A stretch of DNA of 64,000 bases from Triatoma infestans (Eukaryota > Arthropoda > Insecta > Hemiptera > Reduviidae), in assembly GCA_011037195.1 (NCBI GenBank), contig JAAEAF010000100.1, positions 310,001 to 374,000 on the forward strand, in the 5' to 3' direction. Both the position numbers and the translations under genes were made by a program. The notes under the pieces were generated by a model, which did no database searches, was not told the origin of the DNA, and was given only the letters and a program-made list of their open reading frames with translations. Shown here piece after piece: positions 22,080-34,891 of this stretch; the stretch's first letter is position 1, and each line of letters starts with the position of its first letter.

Positions 22080-22490
22080 TGCTAAAGGTGTTAACAGCTC
22101 TGATGGATGGAAATTGGAAGGGTGAGTGAATGAGAAAGAACGAAAGCCGGGAGAAGTAGCGGTGGATACAGACAGAAGGGGCAACTATAGAGAATAGGAG
22201 AAGAAACGTTTAAAGATATTCTCAGAGAATACACTTCACTGATGTAACAATCAACGCCTCGTTTTGTGCTTTAGAGTCATTAGTCTTTAAATGTGGGGAG
22301 TAGGGGAGTAGACGGCGTGAATGAGGAGAAGAAACCAGACAGACCTCTTAGGACAGAGTGTGAAGAAGAAGAAGCTTTATTATTATGGTGGTGGTTGGTT
22401 AGATTTGAGAAGAATGAGTTGGACATATCCAGACAGTTAGCAGCATTATCTACCCATTTTAACAATTTTAACACTGTTTTTATTCTCGTT
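22080..22490. other. Purine-rich GC-richer stretch, no gene called
   Basis: Composition differs from the flanks (many gaa, gga). A plus-strand frame is open from 22293 (MGSRGVDGVNEEKKPDRPLR) but runs straight into the GT microsatellite and resembles no family. Confidence 0.4.
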
Positions 22491-22493
22491 ATT

Positions 22494-22498
<5 letters not shown>

Positions 22499-22541
<43 letters not shown>
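22499..22541 (+). repeat. GT microsatellite
   Basis: About 18 GT units ending in gcgcgcg. Confidence 0.98.
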
Positions 22542-22542
<1 letters not shown>

Positions 22543-22675
22543 ATATATTTATTTGCAAATAAATTCCTCTTTATTCTTTCATTATTCTCTCTTTCTCTCT
22601 CTCTTTCATTTTATATGTTTGTATGTATATATCTTTGCCTAATGAGATTTCACTCAAAATCTAGACACCTCACCA

Positions 22676-22740
22676 CCCACACACACACACACATACATAC
22701 ATACATACATACATACATACATACATACATACATTCATAC
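22676..22740 (+). repeat. CA then CATA microsatellite
   Basis: A short CA run passes into about ten ACAT units. Confidence 0.97.
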
Positions 22741-22929
22741 AAACAAAACACGAACAAAAGATTACTGTCACCTTTTTAATTACCTTTCTTTTATTTTGTT
22801 AATTGTTTTACAATTCACTTTAATTTTACCTAAATTAAAATTAATTACTACAATAATCTACGGGAATAAGTTGCATTAAATGACATGGCAGAGAAATTCT
22901 GGAATTTTTTATCCGTCTTAGTAAGCCTA

Positions 22930-23745
22930 TTTTTAACTTTCTCTTACACCTAGTTAGTAAGAGGTATTAACTACGACCGTGCCAGATTTTCGAAATTGAG
23001 TTTTCACCGGAAATACATGTTATGGTGTCAAATAAATACGAAAAAAAAAGTTTTTAGCGAATGGTCTGTACGTATGTGTTTCTGTTTAACAGATCAGCAT
23101 CAGACACGAAGATTTCGGACAAAATCTAACAACCGGAAATGCGATTTTACTGAAAATTGGCTCCATGATTTTCTTTAAACTTCGTATGCTATCTAAACAC
23201 ATAAATACCTATCACTTTTATTTGAAACATTTTCTTGGGGAAATTGATTTTTTGGGGGGAACAGTAGCGTTATGCTTTGCTCTAAGGTACCACGTAATTA
23301 AAATTTATGGTTTTTACCACCTACCTAATATTAATACTATAGTACGCATTGCTGGAATTCGAATGTTGAAGAAAATCGGTTTACCGGAAAGTGCATTTTT
23401 ATAGAATCAGTTTTGAGTCTTTTTGGAAATTGCTTATAAACGATTACAACGGTGTTTTTGAAACTTGGATAGATAGATAGGAAAGTTTCATTTTTATTTC
23501 AAACATTTTTCTGAAAAAATTGTTTATAGGTGGTTCTGAGGAATCTTAGACATTATCATTCAAATATGTGTTTGCTCATTATTGGTTCTATACGTAATCA
23601 TTCTCTACCTGCATCTGATGGTAGGTTGGCACTTGCCCCCCCCCCAATCACTGCTTATTTTTAGAAATTTTAAGACAATTTCTCATTTCATATATAACTA
23701 GATTTAGAGAAATCGTGTGAGTCTTTCATACCAGATTTTTTTTAT
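22930..23745 (+). repeat. Dispersed inverted-end repeat, near full length
   Basis: One of the best copies. Head ctcttacacctagttagtaa with its hairpin, ttgagttttcaccggaaata, block aaccggaaatgcgatttt, body unit 1 (tttctttaaacttcgtatgc, then tttgaaacattttc and ggggggaac), link ctaatattaatac, second block gtttaccggaaagtgc, body unit 2, and tail gagaaatcgtgtgagtcttt then cataccagatttttttt. About 0.8 kb in total. Confidence 0.85.
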
Positions 23746-23756
23746 TGTATTGGTTT

Positions 23757-23815
23757 TTCTGACCGGTTTCGGATCGCCATCATGATCACCGGTTTTGTCA
23801 AGTATATGATTATCA
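23757..23815 (-). repeat. PLE-type end remnant
   Basis: The minus strand carries GATGGCGATCCGAAACCGGTC, related to the GAAACCGGTC cores at 12461 and 47504 but with a shifted core. It directly follows the T tract of a dispersed repeat tail. Confidence 0.35.
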
Positions 23816-25403
23816 AGTTCATGTAGAAATTATTTGTCTGATTGTAATGGAATCAATATTTTCTATTGACGAAATTCGCCTAAGTTGAGCGCTGTATTCC
23901 ATTGTGCCCTCAAGAGTGTACTTGAACTATGCATTATCCCCTCTGCTACGTCAGCTTTACTGTATGAACGAATAAAGTACAACTTCTAGCCAAGTTGCCC
24001 CTAATAGCTGTTTTTGTCTCCCATTAAGAACTTGAAGAGAATACAATATAAAAATTAGCCAGTTCCGCATTCAAGAGTCTAGAGTACAGCTCTTAAAGAG
24101 TTATTCAAGAAACTTGTTTAATAACCATCCACTTGTCTTAATGGTGTTTTGGCTTTGTGCTAAAAGTCCTTTTTATAGGCCAGGAAATTTTTCACGAAGA
24201 GTCTCCACCACCCTAGATATCCATAGTTAGCACGAGCAAGAGTTTTTAACTATCTACCTCATTTAGCGACTCACAATCAGCCAACGCTACCATTCTCCAG
24301 CCAGACAAACAACATCCTTTTTTCGCTCGGTCATTCTGTTCGGGAATTTAATCTTCCCTCCGAGTAGTATCGCTGAATATAAATCGTGAATATAAAGCAC
24401 ACAGTTAATGAGTTTTATATGTTTATTATTATCATTTGTATGTTCATCATTTTCTGCTACAGTCTGATAGACGGACTAATACAAGCAGTCAGACTAATAC
24501 TGATATGTGGCACATACTAATATAACCCCCATACAAACAATCAATCAGTATAGTGTGTGATAAAAATTTAAGTTGAAATCAACTCTCTGCACCCTAATAT
24601 TATATATTGATGGTAGATTAAAATCCAAAATCAGTCAGTACCAATAAAAAAAGAAGCCTTGCTAAGTCGAATAAATAAATTAGATGTTATCCATCATTGC
24701 AGACTCAACCATGTATATGTATATACAATAAGGGAATTTGTATTTCTAAGTTTGTATGATAATTTTTAAAGTATTTCACATGAAAAACGGCTCACAAATT
24801 CTCTTGAAACATCCCTTGGGATAAGTGATTAAATTTAAAGAAAGTCATGATTAATAACGATTACACTTTTCCTACCCAGGGACCTCAAAGCCTCTATATT
24901 GCCGGAGAAAACTGAAATTTTACATACAGTGAAATGAAAAAAAATAAATTCAGAAAATTCGAGCTTTGAACCAAAAAGCTCCCGCTTGCTGACTACAAAA
25001 TAAGACAGGTCAGCACGGAGAAAATCGTTGCTGTAAATGTTATTAGTTTAAGTAGTGACAAAGAATGAAGAAACGAAAATTTACGATTTTACTAGTTTCT
25101 TTCTAGGAAAATCCGCAGAAAAGAAAAACATGGTATATAAGAGAGAGTAAACTAAATAAAGTTCAGAGAGAGAGGGTGAGAGAGAGACATTGTTAGAATT
25201 GTGACCAGGTGAGAGTTAAATGCAATTTATTGTTTTCCAGGACCTATCTTAATCTTGGTTACTACTTGCGCTAATGTTCTAGTTTATAGTATTTTTATTT
25301 TGTTATTTTATGTGAAATCCTAAATTAAGGGTTCTCATTTATCACAACTAAAGTTACACTTCATTTTATTAAGTTTTTTATTTTCATCTTAATGCTGTCT
25401 ATA

Positions 25404-25470
25404 CATCGCAATACTTTGCGATCCAATCAGATTCTCCAAGATTTTATTTTTTACTGGAGGTCAAACGTTT
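25404..25470 (+). repeat. Dispersed-repeat head, left flank of CR1-like LINE
   Basis: Shares 'aagattttattttttactgg' and gcgatc..atcagattc with 27041-27110. These shared changes relative to the family consensus suggest the two are halves of one duplicated target rather than independent copies. Confidence 0.55.
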
Positions 25471-27015
25471 TGCCTCCTCCAAGACTTGACTGCAGTGACT
25501 TGAATCTAAACATTAATAAAACAGTGGCGCTAGCTTCCTGTAGAGGGAGACTGGCTAGTCATAATGAACTCCTCTATAAAGGCCAAACGTTTAAATACTT
25601 GGGAGTACCTTTTCTCTCTTCTGGATCTTTTAAAAATGCAGGCTCTTACTTCTTATCTAAATGTATGTCTGCAAATGACGCTACTAAGGATATACTTCCT
25701 TCCGCCAGATCGGATGCCAGAGACTCCAAAATAATATTACACGATTCCCTTTGTGAAAGTGTTCTGCTCTACTTAGCAGAAGTTTGGGGGCCTCAGTGCA
25801 TTGATACGGTGAAGCAAGGGGTTAAACTGTTTTAAGAAACTTCTCCACTTATCCATTAATACTCCCAATGCGTTTGTAAAGTTAGAGTCTGGCAGATACA
25901 CAGTCACTATAGAAAAGTTAAGCGGATGATAAACTGGTGGATCAAACTACTGGCCATGCTAGCAGACAGGATTCCGAAGCTGTGTTTTCTTAAACTTTTA
26001 AACCTTATAGATTCTACTGTTATCACTTTTGACTGGGTGACGGAGATGCGCCACAATTTGAGAATTATTGGCCGCGATCATTTAATAGTTGAACAGAATC
26101 CCTTTATGTTATTAAAGCTTCAAAACATGATATACTAAATGCAGTCCAAAACCATCCGTTATCTTCGGACATCGATAATGTGATTACTTCAAAGATTAGT
26201 ATGTTTTATAGATATATTGTGCCGATTAATCGCATTCCAAATTATAGATTTATCTTATAATTGTAGTTTTGTTAAAATAAGACTACTAGCTCAAATAAGG
26301 TTATCTGGGAAAAAATTTATAAGAAACATATTAAACAGTGAATATTATATTTTTAATCCGAATAGAAAGTGTAAATGCTATCTTTTAGATGAATCTGATT
26401 TTAATTCATTTTATATTTGACTGCCCAATGTTTCATTCATTCAGGGATAGATGGCTAGCTCCATATATAAATAATAGTGCCTTACTAGATAAGATTGATG
26501 ATATACTTTGCCCTGAGTGATGCCCTGATAATTTTGTCAGTTGCTTGAAACTAAGGCAGACATTTCTTTAAAACTTTTCTAAAAGTGACCAAATTATTTT
26601 TTTTTATATAAACTTTGCTATTTTCTTTTTTCAACGTATGTCACTATATATATTTTTTTATCCTCCTTTAGATTTGTGTTATTCTTCTTTAAACTACTTT
26701 AATCCTAAAAATATTTTGAAGATTAATTATCTTTTTAGTGTCTTATGTATCTCTACGATATCAATAATGTGTCATAACTGATTTTTTGTTTATTGAGAGT
26801 GAATTGATCTATTTATTTCGTATTTGTAAGATAGAGGTTGCTATTTTATGTATTGATATTATTATTATATATTTTCATTTAATTTTTTCTATGTTCAACA
26901 TGTTGATATACATTATAAGTAATTTTTTTTTTGTCTCTCTCTTTTCACTGTACTTTCTCAACTCTTGGCAACAATGCAATAGTTATAAGCCAATAAAGTT
27001 ATTATTAACTATATT
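25471..27015 (+). pseudogene. CR1-like LINE, 3' half
   Basis: Reads LNINKTVALASCRGR, FKYLGVPFLSSGSFKNAGSY and ESVLLYLAEVWGPQC. With a frameshift it continues INTPNAFVKLESGRYTVTIE, MINWWIKLLAMLADRIPKLC, FDWVTEMRHNLR and DCPMFHSFRDRWL. This is the region after the RT catalytic box (thumb and C-terminal domain) of a LINE in the CR1/Rex-like assemblage; clade assignment is tentative. The catalytic motifs are absent through 5' truncation. Several frameshifts occur. A 3' UTR runs to a tail near 27000 (ccaataaagttattatt). Confidence 0.8.
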
Positions 27016-27040
27016 ATTTTCTCTTATTGCTGTAAATTTT

Positions 27041-27110
27041 AGATCGCAAAGTATTGCGATCTTATCAGATTCAGGAAGATTTTATTTTTTACTGGACGTA
27101 AAAGTTTTTA
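27041..27110 (+). repeat. Dispersed-repeat head, right flank of CR1-like LINE
   Basis: Contains the palindrome gatcgcaaagtattgcgatc, then the shared block with 25404-25470, and ends with 'aaggaaccctgagaaagg' as in other heads. Confidence 0.55.
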
Positions 27111-27169
27111 AGGAACCCTGAGAAAGGAAAACTTTTTTTTTAAGAACAGTTTAAGGTGAAATGGATTTT

Positions 27170-27660
27170 ACGTTGGATAAACCAAAAAGAAAGTTGTGGC
27201 CAGAATCCGTTAAGAATTTTTTTTTCCATTCTTCTGATAACAATCCCAACGATTTTCTTTTTAACTTTATGTACCGCCTACACATATGTATGGAGTAAAT
27301 TGATTTGAAATTTTTCACAGAATAATCTATACAATATCTGTAGAATGTATGAATAATAATTTAAAGAAACACTTTAGATCCGCTTTCATTAAAATCACGA
27401 AGAAAAGAAAAATAAAAAACATTTCATTACAGTCGCACTTCCGGTTGATGGATTTGCTCGGAAACTTTGTGCCGGATGCAATGGCCACGGAATATCAAGT
27501 TGCTGCAATTTTTCGTTTTTGATATATTTTGACCGTTTGCTAAAAATTGTTTTTTTTCTTACTCAGAGGACCTCAAAACATATATTTCCGGCGAAAACTC
27601 AATTAAGAACAATCTTGGCACGATCGCATTACTTCCTCTTACCATCTTCCTACAATCCTC
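27170..27660. repeat. Dispersed inverted-end repeat, fragments in both directions
   Basis: A short plus-strand body fragment (caacgattttctttttaact) is followed from about 27370 by a minus copy: cgcacttccggttgatggat, 'cctcaaaacatatatttccg', then cacgatcgcattacttcctc. Confidence 0.7.
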
Positions 27661-27699
27661 TACGTTGAGTCTTCTTTTTGGAACTATATAGGCAAACAT

Positions 27700-28590
27700 A
27701 AAGAAAGGGCTTATTGATATTTAGCCTATTGCTTGGGATAATATCACCACAAAATTAACCAAACTCTACGGGGAAATATTAAATATTATTTCCTTACAAT
27801 TTATGGTCTAAATATTGTGCTTCATATATGACAAAGAGTTTTACAATATGAGTCATTAATTTCTGTAACATATTGCAAGTCCTAAGGATACTTTCCAGAA
27901 GTTGTTACTTATGAACATTAGTTTGGTATTCTTTGTCAGTAGTCCTAAGAGGGGACAATCAATTTCCCTGGATATATGTATATATATATATTATGGCAGT
28001 GTGCCTTTGTATGGGTGTGCCTGGTGTGTCACATACCCTTGGCTTATGATTCTAATTCAATATTGGGCACCAATATTAGTATCATTAACCTGATGTGTGG
28101 TCAGTGGCAGAGGAATGTTAACTTGGGGAAGATTTTATGGTACAGCCGACTATAGAGGAAGTGAAGTTAGTGGAATATGTTAAAGTTAGGGGTGTATAAT
28201 GTTATTATGACGTCACATAATTCACAAACCATGCACCTACACAAACATAAGTGGCCCGGGCGCCCACAAACACAAAGCCAACAACAGTGGTAGCAGCATA
28301 GAGAATAATGTTTTAGCTTTATGAATGATTTTATTACTGTAATAACCTTTTGACTATATAGTATATGGATATACAATAACCAGAATGGAAGTGTGTGTGT
28401 GTGTAAACCATAGTGTGGGATTTAGTGTAGAAAGCGTAGCGCAGCAAAGAAGGGCGGGAAAGGAGCCAAGGGGGGGATATAAAATTGTCTAATATTCTAC
28501 ACTTCAAGTGATGTTGTAGTCTACTTTGTGGACATCTTTGTTGTTTCTTTGAAAACCAATTTATCCCTAATCCGGCTGAGGGTAAATAAA
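27700..28590. other. No gene recognised; perfect CRE-like site inside
   Basis: Mixed AT-rich sequence. At 28208-28215 there is TGACGTCA. No transcription unit can be tied to it, so it may be chance. Confidence 0.4.
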
Positions 28591-29200
28591 ACAAAAAATC
28601 TGAATCACTCACACGACTTTCTCGGTAACTGTTGCAATCCGGGTTTATGCAATTATTTAGAAAGCTTTTCTCATTTGTCCCAATTATAAATATTTGGGAG
28701 TGGAAGGACAAGTATCAACCTATCAACCTAACCAGGTAGACAATTGATTACAATATTGTCCAGAAGAACGCAGCAAAAACTCAACTAAATCAATAAAATT
28801 TGAAATTTAACGCCATTAAATTCTAAAACAACTATCTAAAATAATTTTTTTCTTTTTTTGAAAATCTTTCAAATTAAAATGCTAGGTTTATAATGTGCAG
28901 TTAGCATACCAAACTATAACTATTGCATTTCGTAAAAATTGCAAAAAACTGAAAACATAAAACATCGTTCAAGTAAAGTCGCACTTCTGGTTGATGGATT
29001 TTGCGCAAACGTTTCTGTCAGAAGCAGTGGTAATATCTAAACGGAATATCACGTTTGAGCTCCCTGTGATATATATTGTATAAAACAAACAAACCAGACC
29101 ATTCGTTAAAAACAATTTTTTCGTACTCCAGGGGACCTCAATATTGAAAAGTCAATCTCTGAAATTAGACATGATCCCAATACTTCCGCTTATTTAGAGT
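28590..29200 (-). repeat. Dispersed inverted-end repeat, near full length
   Basis: Starts with a reverse tail (tcactcacacgactttctcg) and ends with the reverse head (tgatcccaatacttccgctt, then agagtaagaggaagt). Body: gcacttctggttgatggatt. Confidence 0.8.
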
Positions 29201-29229
29201 AAGAGGAAGTAATAGAAATTGTAGATATT

Positions 29230-30080
29230 TGTATGTATAGTTAGTATACCAAGTTTAAAAGGAAATTTTTGGGATAATTTTCGAGAAAATTAGGAAAAGC
29301 GAGGTATACATATAAAATTTATCTTTCAACTTGTACTGTCTAATTAGTAAGTATATAATTAATTGGTTTTAATTGATTGTTGGTTTTCAGGAGGTGGATA
29401 GTAAATACTTTAAACGATATTACAGTACAGACAGAAAATAGCACTTATATGAAATCCGAATATCATTTAAAATCTAACATTACATATTTCCTAGAGAACC
29501 CTCTAAACTCCATTTTCCGAGAAAAACATTTGATATAAAAATGATAAGCATTTTTATTTTTCCTTAAAACAATTTAATGATTTCATTCCTTTGTAATTTG
29601 GTTCTTTCTAAATGAATAGTGTTAGAAGAATGATTAGTAATTTGAAATCATCGGAGTCATTTTTAGAAAATTCCGCAAAACGTAGAAAAAAAATCTGGTG
29701 TGAAACACTCACACAACTTTCTCTTACTCCAGTTCACAAAAGTATAATTGACAAATTTTATAGTTTGTGTACCAAATTTAATGAAATTTGTCGAAAACAG
29801 ACCAGTAAAAGCGCACTTCCGGTTTACTGATTTTTTTGAAACTCAGAATTCTGGCCATCTATTTATTTCTAATTAATTTTGTTTGGATGATAGAATTGTA
29901 TAATCAAGTATGATACCAGTTTAGAAGAAGCTGTAACCCCACCCCTCCTCCAAAATTGCACTTAAATGAATTTTTCCAGAGAAATTTTTTATATAAAAGT
30001 TTTTAGATCTTTGTATGTTTAGTTTATATACGAAGTTTCAAGAAAATTGTCGGAGCCATTTTTGAGAAAATGAAAAAGAT
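29230..30080 (-). repeat. Dispersed inverted-end repeats, two partial copies
   Basis: At 29690 a very clear reverse tail (aatctggtgtgaaacactca then acaactttctcttactcc) starts a copy whose body (gcgcacttccggtttactga) runs on to about 30080. The part before 29690 is a separate degraded body. Confidence 0.75.
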
Positions 30081-30504
30081 AATTATTACGTTTTTTATTT
30101 GATATTTGTGGTGGCACCTATGAATTCGGTTGTTATTCTTAGTATTTTGTTGTTTTTTTGGATCCAAAATACACCCTTCGGATTGCACCATGGTATCATT
30201 TAGTCCCTTTACTGGTCCAATGAAAATTATTACATTCAATTATTTTTGGGCCGTTCATATCTATTTCTAGTGTCCTTCCTTAAAAGAATTTAATGATTTC
30301 ATTCCATTGTAATTTTGTTCTATCTAAACAAATTAGATTCAGTATCTATTTACGGTTCTGCATCAGTATAATATTGACGACGCATTGAATACTTCATTAG
30401 AATTCTAAGTTTAAAGTATATATAAGGTCATCTAACCTTTAAATAGAAGGGGATGGTTTTCCCTATTGGCCAGTTCCCCTCTTTGAGGCTCCCCTAGGGA
30501 TGGA

Positions 30505-31420
30505 ATGAAGAAGTATTACAGCTTTGTTAAGAATTTTTCTTTGAAGCTGAGTGTCAGAAGAGATTGGAGCAATGAATCCGCCCTGTCTGGCATTAAAGAC
30601 CCGCTTTATGCTCCTGAGGGGATAGGGACCGCAGCGGCGTTTGGGCCAAGGACTTTATGGGCAAGTTTAACAGTACCTTTCAGGAGGAAATTTACGCAAT
30701 CGAAAGTAGTTTCCAATTTTAACTTCGAAAGGAAATATTGGAATCAGGATATTGTAATCCTTTCTGATAACCAGGTCGCCATTAAAGCACTGAGCTCATA
30801 TGTCATTAGTTCAAAAATGGTACGGGACTGCCTCGGCAAACTCATGATCTGGGCAGGAGCCAATAGAGTTACCCTATTTTGGGAGCCACGGTATATGTTG
30901 GCTTGGAAGGAACCGAGAGGCCAACACCCTGACAAGGAAAGGCGCTGCATCACTGCATCCTTTTTTGGGTGGTAAGCGACCAGACTCTCTTCGGGATTAG
31001 CTCAGAAATAAGAAGAACGTGAAAAGGGAGCAACGCTGAAAAACCGGCCCAGGACAGAAGCATGCATCAATCTGGGTAAAAATAGGCTTCGCAGCTGATC
31101 GGGTTTTTCTTACGGGGTATTATAGACTGAGAAGGCACCTGAAGAAAATGCGCTTAGAACAAGATAGATCTGCAGATTTTGTTCGGATTCTGTGGATATT
31201 TTGCGACGCTATCAACCAGAGAAGATTTGAAAGGCTGGTTTGAAGTCGCCAAGTATTGGAGGAAGATGTACCCTCCTTAGAATCTTCCCAGATTCTGAGA
31301 TTTCTCAGAGATCTTAATCTGGAAGAGTAGTGCTGTAGAGTGAGTGGTGGTCTTATCCTGGTACCAGTAGGAGGTGGCACAATAAGATCTCTTTTGGTTC
31401 CAGTGCATCACACCAAAATA
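30505..31420 (+). pseudogene. LINE RNase H domain and 3' end fragment
   Basis: The RNase H centre is clear: IVILSDNQVAIKALSSYVIS (D-x-Q-x-A-x-x-AL), then SKMVRDCLGKLMIWAGANRV and TLFWEPRY in place of WVPGH. Upstream RNase H blocks are degraded. After 31080, frames give HLKKMRLEQDRSADFVRILW and SSQILRFLRDLNLEE, the usual C-terminal tail. The 3' UTR-like part ends near 31420. The catalytic His is lost, with several stops and frameshifts. It is a LINE of an RNase H-bearing clade. Confidence 0.8.
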
Positions 31421-31489
31421 AAAAAGACTTTAAATAATTCTGTAGATCACTCCAACCTTTTTGTCAATTAAATTATTTAATTAGCTGTA

Positions 31490-31810
31490 TGACTCGACAG
31501 AATAGATTTCGGAGTTTTTGACATTTTCTCAGTTGCAACAATTTTCTTTAAACTTGGTCGCATTTCACTTTTATTTTGTAACATTTTTTGCAGAAAAAAA
31601 TAATTTAGATTTAAAAAGCCTAGAGTACTATGTGTCTAGAATCTAATATGAATTGTTACAGATCCTGTCTAACTGTATTCATGTATAAAGCTCACCTAAC
31701 CTTTAAATAAATTTGCAGATCATCTAATCACTTATCAATTAGCTGTATAATAATTGCAGTAACAGAAAGTTGCGTGAATGTTTCACACTCAATTTTTTTT
31801 TTTTTTTGTT
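31490..31810 (+). repeat. Dispersed inverted-end repeat, short copy
   Basis: Body caattttctttaaacttggt to tail attgcagtaacagaaagttg, gtgaatgtttcacac, T run. Confidence 0.75.
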
Positions 31811-32459
31811 AAAAAGTGACATTTTGGATTATTAATTATAAAAAATGCTTCTGTAATGGAAAAAAAAAATCATCAGTTTCGTTATTGATTAATGATAATT
31901 CTCTAGTTCATATCCATCATATATGGAATAAAGTATTTGAGTGTTCTACCTCCTGCCATCAGCTTAGCAAAGGATATCATTTCTCAAAAAAAGTTAATGA
32001 TTAAGGATTTAAAAAAAAAAAATAAGAGAAAACTTTAATCATAAATCAATAACAATGTTGACAGCAGATCTCCTGATGTCTAGCTCGTTACAATAAGTGA
32101 AACTTTGGTCTTCCAGCCCACTAATATTATATATTATCTTCCATTAATTTATGTCAAAAAATTGAATTGAATGGTTTAAGGATGTTTTTTGGTAGTACGT
32201 GGCAGTATGTGTGTAGTAGGAGAATGAGAACTCTTAGTATGGAAATGATAGACGTGTTCTCCAGCCAAGAAGAGCTCAGGTGTTGTAAATTCGATTTCTT
32301 ACCCTTATCTTGTTGTCGAAGAGTTTTCTACGCTCACTTCTTTTACTTTTCCCACTTTCATATCATAACAATAGCAAAATATAAATGATGTTGAAGAATT
32401 CTTTAGTAGAAGGAAAAACTTTCTTAGTTTGTAAAGTGTGTGAACAATTTTTTCCTAAT

Positions 32460-32690
32460 CTGCTTACAAACAAGTTTTATTTATTTATTTATTTATTTTT
32501 CAAGAGAAATCTGCCGCCTTATTTCATATTTCTCTTATTGCTGTGTGAGAAAGTATTACGATCTGATAAATTTTTGAAAATTCAGTTTTCAGCAGATAAT
32601 AATGTTTTGAACAAGCTAAAAAAACATAGAGAATCCGAAAAAAAAAACGATTAATTTTTTTTCCCTATAATATTCTTGAAAATGACGGTT
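32460..32690. other. AT-rich, TTTA-repeat bearing sequence
   Basis: A short tttatttatttatttattt array lies at 32479-32500; nothing else is recognised. Confidence 0.6.
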
Positions 32691-33060
32691 CCATTGAGCT
32701 TGTAAAAATGAGCTGCACTTTTTATTTTGTACATTTTTCCAGGAAAATTCATTTCAGGGCGGTTTCAGGGGCGGGTAATGACGTCAGGTTTTGGTAAAAA
32801 GTCCCATTTGAACATATTATACGATTCTGTCGTTTATATAATATTAATATGAATTTAATTTGTTGCTAAAATTCTGACTTTACCGAAAACTGGTCTATCG
32901 GAAGAGCTGTTTTGCTTTTGTGTTGTTTAATTTTCAACCATAAATTAGTAATAATGATACATATGTTTAATTTGGGGGTGGGGTGGGGATGTTGGTTCAT
33001 AAAAACTCTTGTTTTTTTTTGTTTTGTTTTTTTACAGACTTTTCGATTATACATTCAATC
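32690..33060 (+). repeat. Dispersed inverted-end repeat, degraded body
   Basis: Recognised by ttccaggaaaattcatttca, aatattaatatgaattta and 'actttaccgaaaactggtct'. Confidence 0.55.
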
Positions 33061-33250
33061 TTCTTCAGTGTTAAAATTCAAATCATAAATCTCTATTAGA
33101 ATTATTATTAAGCAAATATGATTATAATTAGGTTTATTATGTAATTACATCTCTATTTTAATCCAATGAAAATAATGAAATATTAAGGACTAACTTATAT
33201 AATTTATATAGTATTAGTGAAGCAGATACTTCATGTCCCCGTCCAAGACA

Positions 33251-33304
33251 CCAATTTGGTAGTTCTGGACGTTAAGTCTGCCTGAAAAAATAGGCATTAC
33301 TTTT
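33251..33304 (+). repeat. Left arm of a 52-bp inverted repeat
   Basis: The sequence from ccaatttggtagttctggac to ggcattactttt is the reverse complement of 34892-34942 with few mismatches. The pair brackets a CR1-like LINE fragment. Confidence 0.85.
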
Positions 33305-33339
33305 GCTTATATAATGATTACATTGTGTGAAGTAAAACC

Positions 33340-34607
33340 AAAATAGTATACTTCTCAAATAGTCCGTGTAAAAAGAAACTCCGTAATATTTTCTTTGCAG
33401 GAGAGCCTATTGAAATCGTTAATCGTTACCATTATTTAGGTGTACCGATTTCCTCTAATGGTAAATATTTCCAGGCCTCAAAACATTTCGTGAGTGTAGG
33501 AAAACTGGCTTTTAATAAAGTTAAATTTATTTTGTTAAACTCAGCGGCAACACTTCACGAAACTAGAGAAAAACTTCTAAATTCTATTTCTAAGCCAACA
33601 ATGCTATATTGCTCAGAAATCTGTAGTTGCTAGAAACTATGCAATCGCATTCTGTAAAGAGTATTTACTATTTTCCAAAAAATACGCCTAATTCGTTTGT
33701 ACGTTTAGAGTTTGGATTTTCAGTAATTGTAGTTTCTGTTTTCAAATCTATGTACAATTTGTTAATTAAAATCCTTAAAATGAATAATTCACGTCTGCCT
33801 TATATGTGTTATAATATTTTGTTTAAAATCAATTCTCAGAAACGAAATAGTAAAAGTTGGTTATCTTTCATTAAGGATACAATGTCGTATCCAGTGGCGC
33901 ATTGGATATTCTTCTAACACAAGATCCTCTAATTTTAAGAAAAGAAAAGAAAAATATCTTAACCAAACTGACAAATAAATTCCTTTTTGAGGATATAGAT
34001 AAGATACTAAGCAGCAAATATAATGTACTATATAGACATGTCTCTAGTTTTGATAATAAAGAAATATATTTAGACTTGGGATGTAATATAACTAAACTTA
34101 GAACAATTTCCCAAATTCGTCTTTGCAGAATAAAATGTTCAGATCTTTCTTTTTGTCAAATTTTTTATCATCTAATTCTCATGCCTTGAAATAAAACTTG
34201 TTTGAGGAATTATTTGCTATAGAATCTAAAGAGCAGATAAATGCTATATATAATTTCTGTAAACAATCATTTAGGATAAGAAGTTTTGTATTGGGAGAAT
34301 AATTTCTGTTTATATTTATTTCATTTTCAGTTTATGTTTACTTATTGTATTTTGAACTTGCTTGTTTGCTTATACTGTTGGTTCTATAGGTGTTGTAATA
34401 GATAAATAGTTGGCGAATACGGTTGCTATAGGTGTTGGTTCTCTTATTAGAAGTAACTATTCTGTTTCATTTTTACTTTCTAATTGTTTACTCATTGAAG
34501 TATATTGTCATCAATTTCATTGTTATTGTTATTTTTGTATCACCATTATTATGGCCGACTCACTTGCTCAAAAGCATATGTAAGCTTAAAAGCAATAAAT
34601 AAATAAA
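33340..34607 (+). pseudogene. CR1-like LINE, 3' half, second copy
   Basis: Reads FFAGEPIEIVNRYHYLGVPI, SSNGKYFQASKHFVSVGKLA, FILLNSAATLHETREKLLNS and ISKPTMLYCSEIC. After a frameshift it continues NTPNSFVRLEFGFSVIVVSV, then MSYPVA and DISL-like lines up to LRTISQIRLCRIKCSDLSFC. The order matches 25471-27015 (YLGVP, then NTPN-F-x-LE). It has the same region of the polyprotein, no RT catalytic box, at least three frameshifts, and a 3' tail gcaataaataaataaat. Confidence 0.85.
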
Positions 34608-34891
34608 TCTCTTTGATAAAATTAGTATATGTGCAGAATCATTTCCAATTTTAAAAAAATCTTCGGGCCCCCCCATTGTTTTATTTAAAAGTATTTTTTT
34701 TTTTTTAGGAAAAATATTTTTAGCAAGTTTTGTGAGAAACTATGATGTATGCTTAACTTTCATTACATGCTGTTACGTATTACTGTTGCAGACAGTAGGT
34801 GTTGGTCCTCCTCTGAATGTATCAAATTACGTAAATACATAATTATGTTCTAAAATCCAAGAATTTCCCAATAAAGTAAGTAAAGTAAAGT

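Noticed and set aside
22501..22779. Open frames through the GT and CATA arrays
   Set aside because: They are translations of microsatellites (VCVCVC, HTHTHT) with no other protein character.
22996..23404. Open frames in a dispersed repeat copy
   Set aside because: They differ between copies, lie in different frames and lengths, and show no conserved peptide; chance frames.
28208..28215. TGACGTCA as a regulatory CRE
   Set aside because: An 8-bp palindrome has a fair chance of appearing in 64 kb and no transcription unit is attached.
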